DNA of 64,000 nt from Mauremys mutica (GCF_020497125.1 NC_059075.1:67413321-67477320); one strand, 5' to 3'. Counted from the stretch's first letter, positions 21,840-34,290 are shown. Notes: generated by a model not told the origin, from the sequence alone. Translations and numbers: made by a program.

Positions 21840-23590
21840 TGTGGGAGCTCTCAAGGCACAAGCTGCCTATCTTTGATTCTTGATCACCCTATGCATGTTT
21901 TCAATGAATTCCTCCTGTGCACAGATGCTCCTCAGCATACCCACCTCCTCCTGCAGCTCTCCCACCTGCCGCCTCAGAGATTCTAGCAGTAGGCACCTCT
22001 CACACTGATGGTCTCCCCAGCCTGGTTTTCTGTGATGGCTGACCTAGGAGAGAAGGGTTTAAAAGCCAGATGCTAAGCGACTAAGGGGAGCTAGCGAACA
22101 TGAGAGGATGAGAGGGAGTTTTTAGGAAGGAGAAAGAATAAAATAACCATGGTTCGGAAAGACCTTATCACCAATGCCAGCACTGCTCCTGGCTCCTCCA
22201 CTGGCGCCTGTGTCCAGAGAGCCTAACCATAGATGCCTCTATCCAGGCCCCAGTGTGGATTTGCAGAGACTGTGGCCTGCATTTCCCCATCACAGAAAAC
22301 CAGGCTGGGGAGAGCTACAGGAGGAGGTGGGTATGCTGAGGAACATCTGTGCACAGGAGGAATTCATTGAAAACATGCATATGGAGACCTCCAAGTTTGA
22401 GGAAGAAATCCAGCTGGAGAAGAATGGAGTAGCACCATCAGGGGAGGAGAAAAACTGCTCCTTCACAGGGAGGTACCGGGCTACTGGTTACTTCTGGCAG
22501 CAGGCAGTGCTCCACCCCAGATCCAACCCACCATCCACAGAAAAAAAACATTATGCTGCTCTGGCAACAAGGGAAAAGGCATCTCCCACACAGGTGGAAG
22601 AGGAGAAGCCATATACCCCTAAGGCTGGGAGGATCACAGCCACCACTCCCAAGAGGAAACGAAGGGTAGTGGTGGCCAGTGACTCTCTTCTAAGAGGGAC
22701 AGAGGCATCTATCTGCCAGCCTGACCTGGCATCCCAGGAGGTGTGCTGCCTGCCCGGGGCCCACATCAGAGACATTACAGAAGGATTTCTCAGGATCATC
22801 CGGCCCTCTGATTACTGCCCCATGCTGCTCATCCATGTGGGCACTAATGATACTGCTAGGTATGAGCTTCAGCAGATCAGAAGTGACTACAGGGGTCTGG
22901 AAGTGGGCGCAAATGAGTTGGGGTGCAAGTGATGTTCTAATTAATCCTTCCAGTCAAGAGTAGGGGCCCAGGCAGAGACAGACACACCCTGGAGGTAAAT
23001 ACATGGCTGCGTGGATGGTGTTGGCAGGTGGGCTTTAGATTCCTCCACCATAGCATGCTGTTCCAAGAAGGAGGACTGCTGAGCAGAGATGGGGTCCACC
23101 TATCGAGGAAGGAGAAGAATATCTTCAGATATAGACTGGCTAGCCTAGTGAAGCAGGCTTTAAACTAGGATCAACATGGACAGGAGACAAAAAACATAGG
23201 TAAGTCCAAAACATGGAAACCTGGGTGAAGGGTTGGAATCTGGGGGGAACGTGGGCAATCACAGCAGGAACAAAAGAGAAACAAGAGGGACTATAGAGGG
23301 GAAATCTAACAAATAGCTTGTCTGTATCCTAATGCAAGAAGTATGGGGAATAAACGAAGAATGAGAAATACTAGTGAATAATCAAAATTGAGACATAATT
23401 GGCAACACAGATAATTTAGAGGGATATTCACATGACTGGAACATTGGAATAGAAGGATACAGCTTGTTCAGAAAGGACAGGCAGGGAAAAAAGGGAAGAG
23501 GTGTTGCACTTGCACTGGGGTTGAGATAGAAGGGGAAGACTAGATGATCATAATGGTCCCTTCTGACCTTAAAGTCTATGAGTCAGACCT
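21840..23590 (+). mobile_element. Rearranged CR1 LINE with inverted 5' piece and large internal deletion
   Basis: From left to right: a minus-oriented ORF1 segment (21840-22040), a + oriented ORF1 region (22149-22932), a short piece of the ORF2 endonuclease (about 23300-23523, with IGIEGY and FRKDRQ-like blocks), and then directly a CR1 3' end (23530-23590, GACTAGATGATCATAATGG). Nearly all of ORF2 is missing between the endonuclease start and the tail. The first two parts share about 75 bp of nearly identical sequence in opposite orientation. Confidence 0.75.
22174..22932 (+). pseudogene. CR1 ORF1 protein with SGNH esterase-like domain
   Basis: A 252-codon frame ending in TGA at 22930. A coiled segment (ELQEEVGMLRNICAQEEFIE) lies at about residues 50-70, and a basic patch TPKRKRR at about 162-168. 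An esterase-like domain follows, with VVVASDSLLRGTE (block I; the usual GDS is SDS here), then LPGAHIRDI and HVGTNDTARY (block V-like GTND). In CR1 elements ORF1 is the RNA-binding, esterase-bearing chaperone. The N terminus is not original: an ATG at 22149 opens a different frame that stops at 22227, so a frameshift separates the true start from this frame. Confidence 0.7.
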
Positions 23591-24669
23591 GTTGAAAGTC
23601 TCTGGGTGACGTCATGTTAGACCACCTAACCAGGAAGAAAAGATGGAAGAGGCTTTTTTTAAAAACAACTAACAAAGTTTTGCCATTGAGTGCACCAGGG
23701 GTAGGACTGGGCTCTATATAACCCCATGCTCTGCGGATGTTCCAGGAGGCACAGTAGGAGCCACAGGGTAATCACTAGCATATCTTGTACATTGAAATAT
23801 AAAGGGTGTTTTCCCTTGCTTTGCCATTTTCCATCGACCTCTGTGTTCCTTCAAAGCTCTTTGGTATGTGAATTACCCTGGAGGGTTTTATTTAGTAAAT
23901 AATCCAGGTCAGTTATGCACTAACACCCCCTCACAATTGCTGCCAACAGCTAATAATACATTTTAATTGTTTCTTGGCTCTTGATGCCTGAAGCCTTCTG
24001 GACAACGCTATCATTGTTATTTATATACCACTGCAGGTGTACCACAGCGTTGTACCATAGATCAGATGTGCCAAGCACAAACTATAATTGTCTGTATCTG
24101 AAATAGATTGGGAGCTCCTAAGAACTGTGTTGCCTTTGTTCTAAAAGCACCAAGCGCACTGTTGGGCTCAGCATCCTTGACTCAAAGCTCTTACTTTCTA
24201 AAAGGTCTGAGCAGATAGACTAGAGAACAGCACAAAACAGAACATATTCATACATGTCACTCTAGACAGACACATCAATGGAAGAAAGAGCCTTTGGAAG
24301 ATTTTGAGAGGGAGGGCACTAGGTGAACATTAACAGGCAGCCAATTCCCTGTGTACATAAGGCACTGTAAATCAAAACATTATTATAGCTGGTACACTAG
24401 CTAGCACTATAGTTAAGGTCACATGAAGCACGCCATTAAAACAACCTCATGTTTTCAGTTATTCATAACTTTCCAGTATTTTCACCCACTGGGCTGATAT
24501 TTCTCAAATCTGGTTCCTGCCCTATAGGTGAATTTTTCTGGGAAGTTTGAGCTAAAATGGTTCAAGTATTTGTGCATGAGAAGGGAGAGGCTAGAACACA
24601 TTTTCCCTGTTATAAAAGCATCATTGGGAAGTTTGGTTAAGTTCGGTTTTTATAAGCAGCTGTAGCGCT
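23591..24669. other. No gene recognised
   Basis: No supported gene or repeat boundary. Some short runs resemble old SINE or LINE tails. Confidence 0.45.
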
Positions 24670-25880
24670 GAAATGGGTTAAGCACATATGAATGGCCATA
24701 CAGGGTCAGACGAGTGGTGCTAGCCCTCTATCCTGTCTTCCGACAGTGACCAGTGTCAGATGCTTGGAGAGAATGAACAGAGCCGGACAAGTATTGAGTG
24801 ATCCATCCCCTGTCGGCCAGTCCCAACTTCTGGCAGTCAGAGGTTATGGGGCACTCAGAGCACGAGGTTGTGTCACTGACCATCTTGGCTAATAACCACC
24901 GATGGACCTATCCTCCATGAACATATGTTATTTGGTTTTGATTCCAGTTATACTTTTGGCCCTCACAATATGGTAATGAGTTCTCCCGGTTGGCTGTGCG
25001 CTGTGTGAAGAAATACTTCCTTTTATTTTAAAGCTACTGCCTGTTAATTTTATTGGGTGACCCTTGGTTCTTTTGTTATGTGAAGGGGTAAATAGCATTC
25101 CCTATTCACTTTCTCTACAGTACACCATTCATGATTTTATAGACCTGTAGCATATCCCCCCTCTTCTCTAAACTGAACAATCTCAGTCTTTTTAATTTCT
25201 CCTCATACAGAAGCTGTTCCATCGCCCTAATTCTTTGTGTTGCCTTTCTCTGTACTTTTTCCAGTTCTAATATATATTCTTTCAGATGGGACAACCAGAA
25301 CTGCATGCAATATTCAAGGTGTGGGAGTCTCATGGATTTATATAGTTGCATTATGATATTTTCTCTTTTATTATCTATCCCTTTCTTAAGGGTCCTAACA
25401 TAGTTAGCTTTTTTGACTGCTGCTGCTGCTGCACATTGTTTTCAGAGAATTATCCATAATCCAAGATCGCTTTTTTGAGTGCTAACTGCTTATTTAGACC
25501 CCATCATTTTATATGTATAGTTGGGATTATGTTTTCCCATGTGCATTACTTTGCACTTAACAACACTGAATTTCATCTGCCGTTTTGTTGCCCTGTCACC
25601 CAGTTTTGTGAGATCCCTTTGTATCATCAGCACATTTTGCCACCTCACTGTTCACCCGCTTCTCCAGATCATTTATGAATTTATGTCCCGGTACAGATCC
25701 TTGGGGGACCCCGCTATTTACCTCTCTCGATTGTGAAAACTGACCATTTATTCCTACCCTTCGTTTCCTGTCTTTGAACCAGTTACTGATCCATGAGAGC
25801 ACCTTCCCTCTTATCCCATGACAGCTTACTTTGCTTAAGAGCCTCTGTTGAGGGACCTTGTCAAAGGCTTACTGGAAGAT
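24670..25880 (-). mobile_element. CR1 LINE, 5'-truncated, RT C-terminus and 3' UTR
   Basis: Minus-strand insertion. The coding part (25870 down to 25115) contains the RT blocks WFKDRKRRVGINGQFSQ, SGVPQGSVPG, then FINDLE and ADDTK, and further down LEYCMQFWLSHLKE, VQRKATQRI and LRLFSLEKRGDM. Parts between these blocks are deleted or frameshifted, and no intact RT remains. The 3' UTR runs to about 24670 with the tail containing CCAGTGTCAGATGC on the + strand. Confidence 0.8.
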
Positions 25881-27119
25881 TGAGGTTGAAAGCTGAAATT
25901 GGGCAGAGAAATTGCTTTAGTTGAAGAGAAGCACCCGAGTGCCCTGGTGAAAATTGATTTCTATTTGACTGAGTTAAAAAGGGCTTGGAAATTGCACTTT
26001 CCATACGTGCAGTAGTTTCTATGGGATTCTGCAGCCTGTGTTGACATTATATGGGAAGGGAGGAGGCTGCACTGTGAGTGGGACCATCTGCAAAAGTGTG
26101 CACAGGGGCCCCAATTCTGCAAAGCACTTAAGCTTGTGAGTAGCTCTATGTACATTGCAGTCAGCGAAGTCAGGCAAGTGCTTAAGGACCTTGCTGAACC
26201 AGGGCCTAAAAGAGGCAGGGCTCCTACTTCATTTACATTTAAAACTAGGGAGGACAGAGCACCACAGACTGTAGTATATACTTTAGAGAACAGTTGTTAA
26301 ATGACCAGCAGGTGAGGAGCAAATGACCTAGTACTGTCACTCTTTTCTTTTTCTGTAATGATACAGAAGGGCAATGGGTCCCACAGAGGAATGAAAAAAG
26401 CAAACAACCCTCCCCAGGACATAATAAATATACACAACATATCCAGACCATGCACACACAGATATACCCTGAAAGGACCCCACAAATGTATCCTGGTGTA
26501 CACAGAAGAGAAGAGACTTCTAGAACCATGTGCCCCCTGTAAAAATAGCCGTGCCCTCACCTCTACTTCTTGAGACGATTATACCTTGGCTCAGTCAGCA
26601 GTTCCAGCCACAGTCTGTTCCTATATCATTCAAGGCTTTAACAGTGTAACCCTTCTGTCAGGTGCTGATGTTAGCCAGAAGTAGGAGTACAGGCTATGGG
26701 GAATTAAAATATAACCTCCCTGGTCACATTTGTAGGTGGTTTTCCCCCTCTTGCAAGCACGCTGGAGCCCTTAGGAAAATGGAATCACAACACTTTATTT
26801 GGAGACAAGGGCAGAGACAAAAGAAACATGATAACCCGACAGAATTTACATGCAATAAAATGAGCAAAACCACTGGCATGGCCAACCCTACAATTGCAAA
26901 TATTCATTGCCTGGCTTGGTCCAGAACCCTTAGTCATACAGCAATCCTCACCTCCTAAAACCTCATTCAAAGGTCCAGCTAGACTCAATGAAAAGCAGGG
27001 GGGATCAGATGTGACTTCTCTAAGCTGGGGCAGACAGGCAGAGGAAAGTCTAAACCACCAGGTCCTGCTCTGATGTGCAGCTATCTGGTTCAGTTCTGTG
27101 ACAATTCCTCTCCCACCAC
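25881..27119. other. No gene recognised
   Basis: Nothing supported. The 94- and 87-codon minus frames near 26245-26560 overlap each other in different phases and look like chance. Confidence 0.45.
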
Positions 27120-27262
27120 TGGTCTGGGAAAGGTACTCTTTGACCTGAAGAAGAGCTCTGTGGGCCTCGAAAGCTTGTTTCTATCACCAACTGAAGGTGG
27201 TCCAATAAAAGATATTACCTCACCCACCTTGTCTCTCTAACATCCTGAGACCAACGTGGCTA
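27120..27262 (+). repeat. PLE-type tail with intact hammerhead-like core
   Basis: CTGAAGA at 27145-27151 is followed by a hairpin with GAG/CTC arms (27153-27155 and 27166-27168), an intact GAAA at 27169-27172, and GCTTG. Then come CACCAACTGAAGGTGGTCC, GATATTACCTCACCC and the terminal CCTGAGACCAACG block. It is the longest copy of this tail subtype in the window (compare 13190 and 14150). Confidence 0.6.
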
Positions 27263-28349
27263 CAACCACACTGCATACCACAGGTCTGGTCAGTCTTGCA
27301 GCAAAGTCAGCTCTGTGCTGCCACCACCTGTCAGGGTGCTGTGAAGTTGGCCCTAGGCCACTGCCATTTGTTCAGTCAGGCCTCACTGCAAAGTCAGCTA
27401 TGGAGCAGCAGCACCACCATGAGTTCAGCTTGATCCAAGACAGTCCAGTCCCCCAGAATCACTCCCCACAGGATTCAGAGTCTCCTGGGGGAAGGGAGAA
27501 CCCACAGCAAACCAGAATCCTTGGACACAGCCCCTGCTCTCTAGAACAGAGTCTTCTGCACTTTCCTGTTGAACTTGAAGCCTGTTCCCAAGCCACAGTC
27601 CACCACTTGTAATTCAGGATGGACCCACTCAGTCCAGGGCACATCTTGCACAATTCTTATGCCCTTTCATGCGTAGAGCCACAGTAACAATCCATTGTCA
27701 TGTATATAATCACAACATAGATACATTCCAACTAAGACAAAACACAGTATGTGGAACTATGAGTAAAAGTCAAAGGCCACCCTGAGCCACATTTGGCTGA
27801 TGTGCTTGAGGCACATCAATTTCCATAGCCAATGGTACACAAGGGAGAGAGGTGGCTAGCACTGGATCTGACCACCTTTGACTCCCCTAACCCAATGGAT
27901 CAGGTACCCATTTGTAGCTGGGTAGACTGGCGGTGGCTCTTCTGGGCGAAATCAAGCGAGACTCAAACCCACAACTTCTGGGATTGCAGCCAACCACATA
28001 GTACCTCACTTTAGATAAGTAACATTATAATTCATGTACACGAGGCTGGCCAGGACTGGATTTACCCCTACAGAGGAAGTAGAGTTCATCCCTTTAAGCC
28101 TTCTAGCTCCCAGCTAACTTCAAGTATCATCTTGAAGCATACAGTCTGAACAACAGCCAGCCATCTGAAAGCAGCTAGAAACCATGGAGCTTTTTTCACC
28201 TGTAGTGACAATGTGGTATAAACACAAAATCTGGCGGGGCAGCCCTTGCTTCCAGAGTAAATAGGCCTGGAGAATTCATTGTGAAGAAGCTGCTGACATT
28301 CAAAGCCTTGCTCTAACACTGCTCTCTAATCATACAAATACACATTCTG
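27263..28349. other. No gene recognised
   Basis: A 118-codon + frame at 27256-27612 has no domain signature. Nothing else supported. Confidence 0.45.
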
Positions 28350-28545
28350 TGAGAGAGCATTGCCTAGTGGCTAGAGCAGGGGACAGACAGTCAAGAGCCC
28401 TCAGTTCCATTCCTGGCTCTGCCACCAAATAGCTGCGTGACCGTAAGCAGGTCACTTAACCGCTCTTTGCCTCCATTTCCCCAGGGAACTATGGGGCTTA
28501 ACGTATGAAAAGTACTTCATGAGCCTCAGGGAAAAAAGATGCTAT
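28350..28545 (+). repeat. MIR SINE
   Basis: Reads like a MIR in sense orientation: CCTAGTGGCTAGAGCA, then GGCTCTGCCACC, GCAGGTCACTTAACC and CCTCCATTTCCCC. It is old and diverged. Confidence 0.7.
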
Positions 28546-30709
28546 AGAGGCCCCAGGCATCACTATTATGGAGCAACCAGTGCATGAAAAAAGCTTTAAT
28601 AGAAAATAGTAACTTCTCTGTAGCTTTATTTTTAATTAAGCACCCTAGAGAACTCTCTCATTGCAACAGAATTCTAGATGGTGAAAATATCTAGAGAAAG
28701 GAGATAATTCTTTATACACCGTAACAGGTTTTTAGAGTGATTGCTATAAATCCTGTTTACATTTCAACACAGCCCTACTGATTTCATCCCAGTTAAATTC
28801 CACAGGATTTTTCTTAAGTAGGCTTTAGGGCCCTGGGAAGGTTCTGTTGCTGCCCCAAGAGCTTGGGAGGTCTGGAGCGCACAGCCAGGTGCATTTGCAC
28901 TTACCAGCCTTTCAAACTAATATTGTCATCTCCACTGCCCCTCCAAATCACAGGTCTGTGGAATTCCTTGCAGCAGACTGCTGCAGAAGAAATCAGCCAG
29001 GAAAGACAGGTGGTCCTAGACCACAGCAGCTCTTGCTTTTGAACTCTGTGGCAACTGAGGTCTCTTCTCCCTTTGCCTGTTCTGAGAGGCCCACCACAAA
29101 GGAGTAGCTCTCACCTCACAGAGCAGCCCTGTTTCTTTGATGGTGCTGGGTCTTCAGTGCACTAGAGAGAAATGGAGGACCATTTCTGGTGAATTCCTCA
29201 GGCCACGTGACACAGGGATGGGAATAAACAAGGGAAGCTGGTGTAAGTTGTTTCTGTTGTCATTCTCAGCCAGCTTGGAACTATTGCTGCACTGAGCTAG
29301 TCTTCTGGCAATCCTAGCAGCCAATCAAACTTACCTCAAGCTCATACTTCAGCCCACATATGCCATGGGATCATACCATTATTCAAAGAACTGCTATTGG
29401 TTTCCACAGGGCAGAGATGAAGTGTGGAAAAAAGTATCTAGTGGCAAGGTCCATCCATAGACAAATAAATGGTTAAAATTCACAGGCAAGAATGATTTCC
29501 AGCTGAAATACATGGCTTGGGCAGAAGAAAGCATCTTCTCCAATCCTGCCAATCCCAAGCATTTGAAAATCATGAGTCAGGCACCCAAAATCATGAGATT
29601 GGCTTAAGAAATATTTTTTTAAAAATGTTAAGGGTTCTTCTTATTTACCTTCCGGTTTCTGAGCCTTTAGGGAGCACTTAGGTCACATTTTCAAGCTTTT
29701 CGCCACAGCCATGTGAGCTAGAAACTTTTTTTTTTAAATGAAAGCTGAGATTCTCACCTTATCACTTGACTCCAGGAGCTGGAGATTTAAGTAAAAACAC
29801 CAAGTATCACTAGACTCATGACAAAATCATGAGAGCTGGCAACCTCTGTAGAGGTACAGGGATATATATGTTGTGGGTCTCTTACCCACCATTTTCCCCT
29901 TGCTGTGTGCAAAAAAGCATTGAAAGATTTTTGCAACTTTGAAAACAGCTCATTATTTGGAATACAGGGAAACCCCTAGATCAAATGACCTCAGATTTGC
30001 CCCAAAGAGTCTCCCTCTGGACCAGACCTGGCCTACCAGTCTTCATCCTAATCCTTTCAGCCTTTGCGGAACAAAAATTTAATGCAAATGTAACTACAGA
30101 GCAGCTAGACACCACCCGTAATACCTTCTTCACTTCCTGTCCTAAACTGTTGAAATAGTTGCCATGTTTCACTCCAGAGGTATCTGCATCACAGTGTTGG
30201 ATGGAGTGATTCCTGCCTAGGAAGTATATCAGTTTTAAAGCATATAGTGATCCACCCCACTAAAAGGCCGCCATACATGTAAGCTCATTATCATTACAAT
30301 TCAAAGGCTCTAATAGGTTAACAATCCTTATAATTGATTACTGCCTGTAACAGAATGGGCCACTCTCATTTGCACTAATCTTGTTAGGCTGGTTTACATT
30401 AAAACTTCCTGAAGCACCATCGATTGGAGATAATGACTTCCTTTGTGCTATTCCGTCTTTTGTTTGCTGTCAGAATGAGCAGATGGAAACTAAAGCATAT
30501 TCCCAACAACTGTGTCCTTCTTGCGTAATTAAAACAAGACAAAAACTGCTGCTCTTTGAGGCTAGAACTGTGTTTTGAGGGTGCTTGGACAAAAGTTAGC
30601 ACAGTGGGCTTGCTACTGGAACACAAATAATAAAAAGATCCCCAAGCATACTTCATCTGTGGAACTCCTTGCTTCAAGCTGCCATTGAGCCCAAGAACGT
30701 AATATGATT
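28546..30709. other. No gene recognised
   Basis: No exon, RNA gene or defined repeat. Frames of 60-90 codons appear at the frequency expected by chance. Confidence 0.5.
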
Positions 30710-30980
30710 TTTAAAGATTAGAAATGTATATGGATAGTGAGAACATCCATAATTACATTAGACTAGACCTAAACCAGAGCTATAAATTTCTTGCTTCAGG
30801 ACTTAAGCCAACAACTAACTGATAGGAATTAGGAAAAAATGTCCTCTATGGAAGATTATTTCATAATCATCAGCTATGGGGGGTTTTGTTTCTTCCTCCA
30901 AAGTGTCTGGTGCTGGCAGTGCCAAAGACCGGATAGTGGGCTAGATGCACCCTACTGATCTAATCTAGTATGGCAATTCC
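30710..30980 (+). repeat. LINE-type 3' tail (CR1/L3-like)
   Basis: A dispersed tail with CGGATAGTGGGCTAGATG and TCTAGTATGGCAATTCC at its 3' end. The same tail recurs at 50740-51062 (+) and at 40040-40250 (minus). The family name is tentative. Confidence 0.5.
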
Positions 30981-31284
30981 CATGCTGCTACAGTGAGCTC
31001 TGCCATTTGTTTATGGGTAAATAAAGATCGGACTTCACTGGAGCCTTGGCTGCCTTTGAATTCTTCAGCTGGTAAAAGTGGTAAGTGTAACATACTGAGT
31101 TCTGCGTCATGCCATTGCCTCCAACACTGCACTACATGGAACAGGACTGTCTCTGCACCTGCTAGAGATGCCTCACATAGCTGACAGGGGAAGCACCCCA
31201 GTCTCACACACATAGGGGTTTCTTAAGCACGCTGTGCACTCTGGTCAAGCCCTGGGAACAGGACATGACTTTTCTGCACTACAG

Positions 31285-31545
31285 GTTCTGTTGGTATAAG
31301 TTATGTCGCTCAGGGGTGGGAATAAGCCACTCCTCTCACCGAGCAATGTAAGTTACACTGACAGAAGCACCAGTGCGGACGGCGCTATGTCAGCAGGAGA
31401 GCTTCTCACAGAGGAGGTTTTATTATGCCAATGGGAAAACGCTCTCCTGTCAGCATAAAGCATCTTCACCAGACACACCGCTGAACTTTCTGTGGCTTGT
31501 CCACACTGAATGGAGCTGCCCATATTGGTGATTGACCTACCAACC
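31285..31545. mobile_element. Miniature DNA transposon, AAGTTATGTCGCTCAGG type
   Basis: Contains TAAGTTATGTCGCTCAGGGG, then the opposite-sense words TAAGTTACACTGACAG, GGCGCTATGTCAGCAGG and CTCTCCTGTCAGCAT. I recognise this as a turtle miniature element with internal palindromes. Exact ends and target duplications are not visible. Confidence 0.45.
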
Positions 31546-31779
31546 ATTCAATTGAAGTAGGATACAGCTGGGCAAGACGGCTTCCTAGGACACCCCAGAC
31601 CTCTGGAACAAGGTGATCCAGCTCATGGACAGACATCACGATGGGACAGAGAAGACCCTGGCTCACCCTCAGCTGAAAGGACCCATCTCTAACCATGTGT
31701 CAATACACTCTCAGCATGCTATTGCTAGAGGGTCCCTAGACAGAACATTCTGGATCCAGAGCCAAACTGCCCATTTGTC

Positions 31780-31918
31780 CAGGGCCACCCAGAGGATTCA
31801 GGGGCCCCTTCCATAAAAAAAAGTTGCGATACTATAGAATACTATATTCTTGTGGGGGCCCCTGTGGGGCTCAGGGCCTGGGGCAAATTGCCTCACTTCT
31901 CCCCCCGGGGCAGCCCTG
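31780..31918. mobile_element. hAT-type miniature transposon, perfect 8-bp TSD
   Basis: Begins CAGGGCCACCCAGAG and ends GGGGCAGCCCTG, the same termini as the copies at 16107 and 53453. The 8-bp target duplication CATTTGTC is exact on both sides (31772-31779 and 31919-31926). The interior is only 139 bp, so it is a deleted member. Confidence 0.88.
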
Positions 31919-31984
31919 CATTTGTCTGAGGTATTTATATGCCCCCCCCCTTACTCTATTATCTGAGCACCTCATAAGCATTTC

Positions 31985-32165
31985 TCCTCACAACACCCTA
32001 TGAGGTGGGGCTATTCCCCCTCCCCCGTGTCACAGATGGGAACTGAGCTCCTGAGAGATGAAATCTCTTGCCAAGGTCACACAGGGTGTCTGTGGGTTAC
32101 AAAGTAGGGATCTGAACCAAGGTCACTGGCTCACATCCTAACCGCTGGACCATCCTTCCTCTCCA
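31985..32165 (-). repeat. MIR SINE
   Basis: On the + strand it reads ACAGATGGGAACTGAG, then CCAAGGTCACACAGGG, then AACCGCTGGACCATCC, the reverse complement of a MIR. Confidence 0.75.
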
Positions 32166-32949
32166 GCTTCAGTGTGGCTCCCACTATTTATTAGAGTAAA
32201 AAAAAAAGTATTAGAGTTGGGGTGAAAATTGACAGTAAATTCCAAAATGAAAAGAAACTCAAGGGATTGGCTGCCAGCCCCTTCCCTGCTGTTCTCTTTC
32301 TGGGCAACGGGAGATTACCTATCTTCCAGCCAGCAGTTCACTGCTGCCATCTAGTGGAGCTCTCCTTGAATGCAACTGGTGCTTTGCAAAATTAAGGTCT
32401 GACGGAATAAAATTAGGCTTGACAGAATTTGATTTTCATTATTTTGATGGATAATATCAATGTTTATTTTAAGCAGTTTTAATTTTTATTGATTAAAATG
32501 TGTATAGTTTTGGGAAATCTGGGGGGCAGAGGTCCAATTTATTTAAAGACATTAGAACTGAGATTCAAAAAAAGTTAAAACTTGATAACCGTTAAAACAC
32601 AAATTCTCAACATCACATGTCAAAATACACAAAGTCAATATCCTCAAGCTCTCAAGCAACATTTTTTATTACTTTGCCTGTCTGTAAATTTCTATTAGTA
32701 GTGATGGAAATATTTTTTTCATGGGTTTGTGTGTGCACAGTGAAATCAATGTCTACTGACATTTACCAATAAAAATCAAATCCTTCCAAGCCTAAATAAA
32801 ATCCATTCTACAACATTCAACCCCCTCTCCTTTTCCTTTTGCAAAATCTCTATTTAGTCTCTTATTTGTTGATGAATAACTTGCAGGCAGTTCCCACTAT
32901 TTACTATTGTACCTCCTTTGATTAGTATAGACTCAAACTGCTCTGAGGT
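32166..32949. other. AT-rich, no gene recognised
   Basis: AT-rich sequence with homopolymer runs; nothing supported. Confidence 0.5.
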
Positions 32950-32954
32950 CCAAC

Positions 32955-33230
32955 TCAAGCCCTGGAGCACTCCTTAGGGCAAAGCCACTGCCAGCAATAC
33001 TCTTTTAAATGTTGTGCCTGGGAGCATGCCCCCTTAGGGTAGGTTTTCACACTAAAACACTGCCAATGTGTCTCTTCACTAATATGCAGATAATCTAAGA
33101 TAGCGGTCTTCAATTGATGGTAGTCTCTAGCCTGCTCTGGGTCAAGGTTATGGTAGACCAGCTGTGCCTGTACCTCAGAAAGGGGGCTGTCATGTGGTGC
33201 ACTCACTGATAGTCTGGCACCTCCTCCTGG
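32955..33230 (-). pseudogene. Ty3/Gypsy gag, capsid-like (SCAN-related) part
   Basis: On the minus strand the frame contains AQLVYHNLDPEQARDYHQLK, then AILDYLHISEETHWQCF and AQHLKEYCWQWL. I recognise this as the capsid segment of Gypsy elements related to the vertebrate SCAN domain. The N-terminal half of the same gag lies at 33870-34290, separated by an LTR insertion. The pol region is absent from the window, so this is a relic. Family known; assignment inferred from motif resemblance. Confidence 0.65.
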
Positions 33231-33236
33231 TCACCT

Positions 33237-33864
33237 TGGGGATTAGCTACTGAGGTTAACACCCCTGTCCACAACTTACATGCCATCATTTATCTCTCTG
33301 ACAGGTCTGCAGCTCTTTTCATCCCAGGAACCACAGCATCCTCTTCGTGACTCACCCCTCCAGCCAGGTCACTCAGTATTCCCCCCCTTCCAGGGTAGCA
33401 AAGTTCCTTCTTCCTAGCAGTCCTAGGCAGTCTTCCCTCTCACTGCCCCAAGGTGCCACTCCCTTAGTAGCTGGTAGGGGACCCTGGACCCACCCTCTAC
33501 TCCAGGTTCCAGTGCAGGGACTCTCAGCTCAGCAGTTCTGGGCCTGCCTCTCTCAGCCCTCACTGCTCTTTCCTTGGACTACTTCCTACCACACCTGGTT
33601 CCCCTTCGCCTGCTGGGTGTCACAGCTCCAAAACCCTCCTCTCTCTTCCAAGGGACAGACTGCTACCTGCCTTCCAACAGCCTCCCCTATGTCTGTTGCT
33701 AGCTACCCGGCTTTATATAGGCCCCACCTGTTCCTCCATGGCTGAGCCTGCTCTCAATTATTTCCCTGCTTGTTGGCTCCTCCTCCAGCTGCAGCCTGTG
33801 GAGTTAATTGGCCTGCATGGCCATCTTCCCTTCCAATCTTGTATGGGGTGGACACCCCATCACA
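33237..33864 (-). mobile_element. Solo LTR nested in a Gypsy gag
   Basis: The minus-strand 5' terminus TGTGATGGGGTGTCC starts at 33864. A CCTATATAAAGCC TATA box lies near 33710-33722 on the minus strand. The 3' boundary is placed near 33237 by resemblance to the LTR at 52680-53873. Gag sequence continues on both sides, so the LTR interrupted gag. A target duplication is not evident. Confidence 0.55.
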
Positions 33865-33869
33865 GAGGC

Positions 33870-34290
33870 TAAAACTAACTCTCACTGCTTCAGAGGCTAT
33901 TGAGAGGCTAACACTACCCTCTCAAAATGGCGAGGAATGCCTCCAGATCATCATTGGGGCCCATCTTAGTTAACTTCACTAGCACAGGTGGCATAGCTGC
34001 CCTGGTATATTGGGCCCTGCCAGGCCTCCCTGAGCAGAGGTCAGGGTTTTTAACTGCTGCAAAAAGTCTCTCTCAAGTTCTTTCTGCTGGGTCACAATCT
34101 CCTCCAGCAGCTGCTGTTGCTGTGCTGACTGGGCCATCACTGCTGCAACATCTGCTGCTGGAATTGCTGTTGCTGGTTGGCTTGCTGCTGTTGCCATTCT
34201 GCCATTCATTTACACCAGTGCTCCGGGTCCATCTCAACTCATGCCCCCTCTCCAAGGACTGGTGCAGAACCTGTTTCTGTCTCAAGGCCT
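33870..34290 (-). pseudogene. Ty3/Gypsy gag, N-terminal glutamine-rich part
   Basis: The minus strand encodes QQQQLLEEIVTQQKELERDF, then LQQLKTLTSAQGG, followed (in a neighbouring frame) by a KLTKMGPNDD-like block and EAFLAI. This is a Q-rich helical leader and the start of the capsid region. Frameshifts divide it. It continues beyond the LTR at 32955-33230. Confidence 0.6.
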
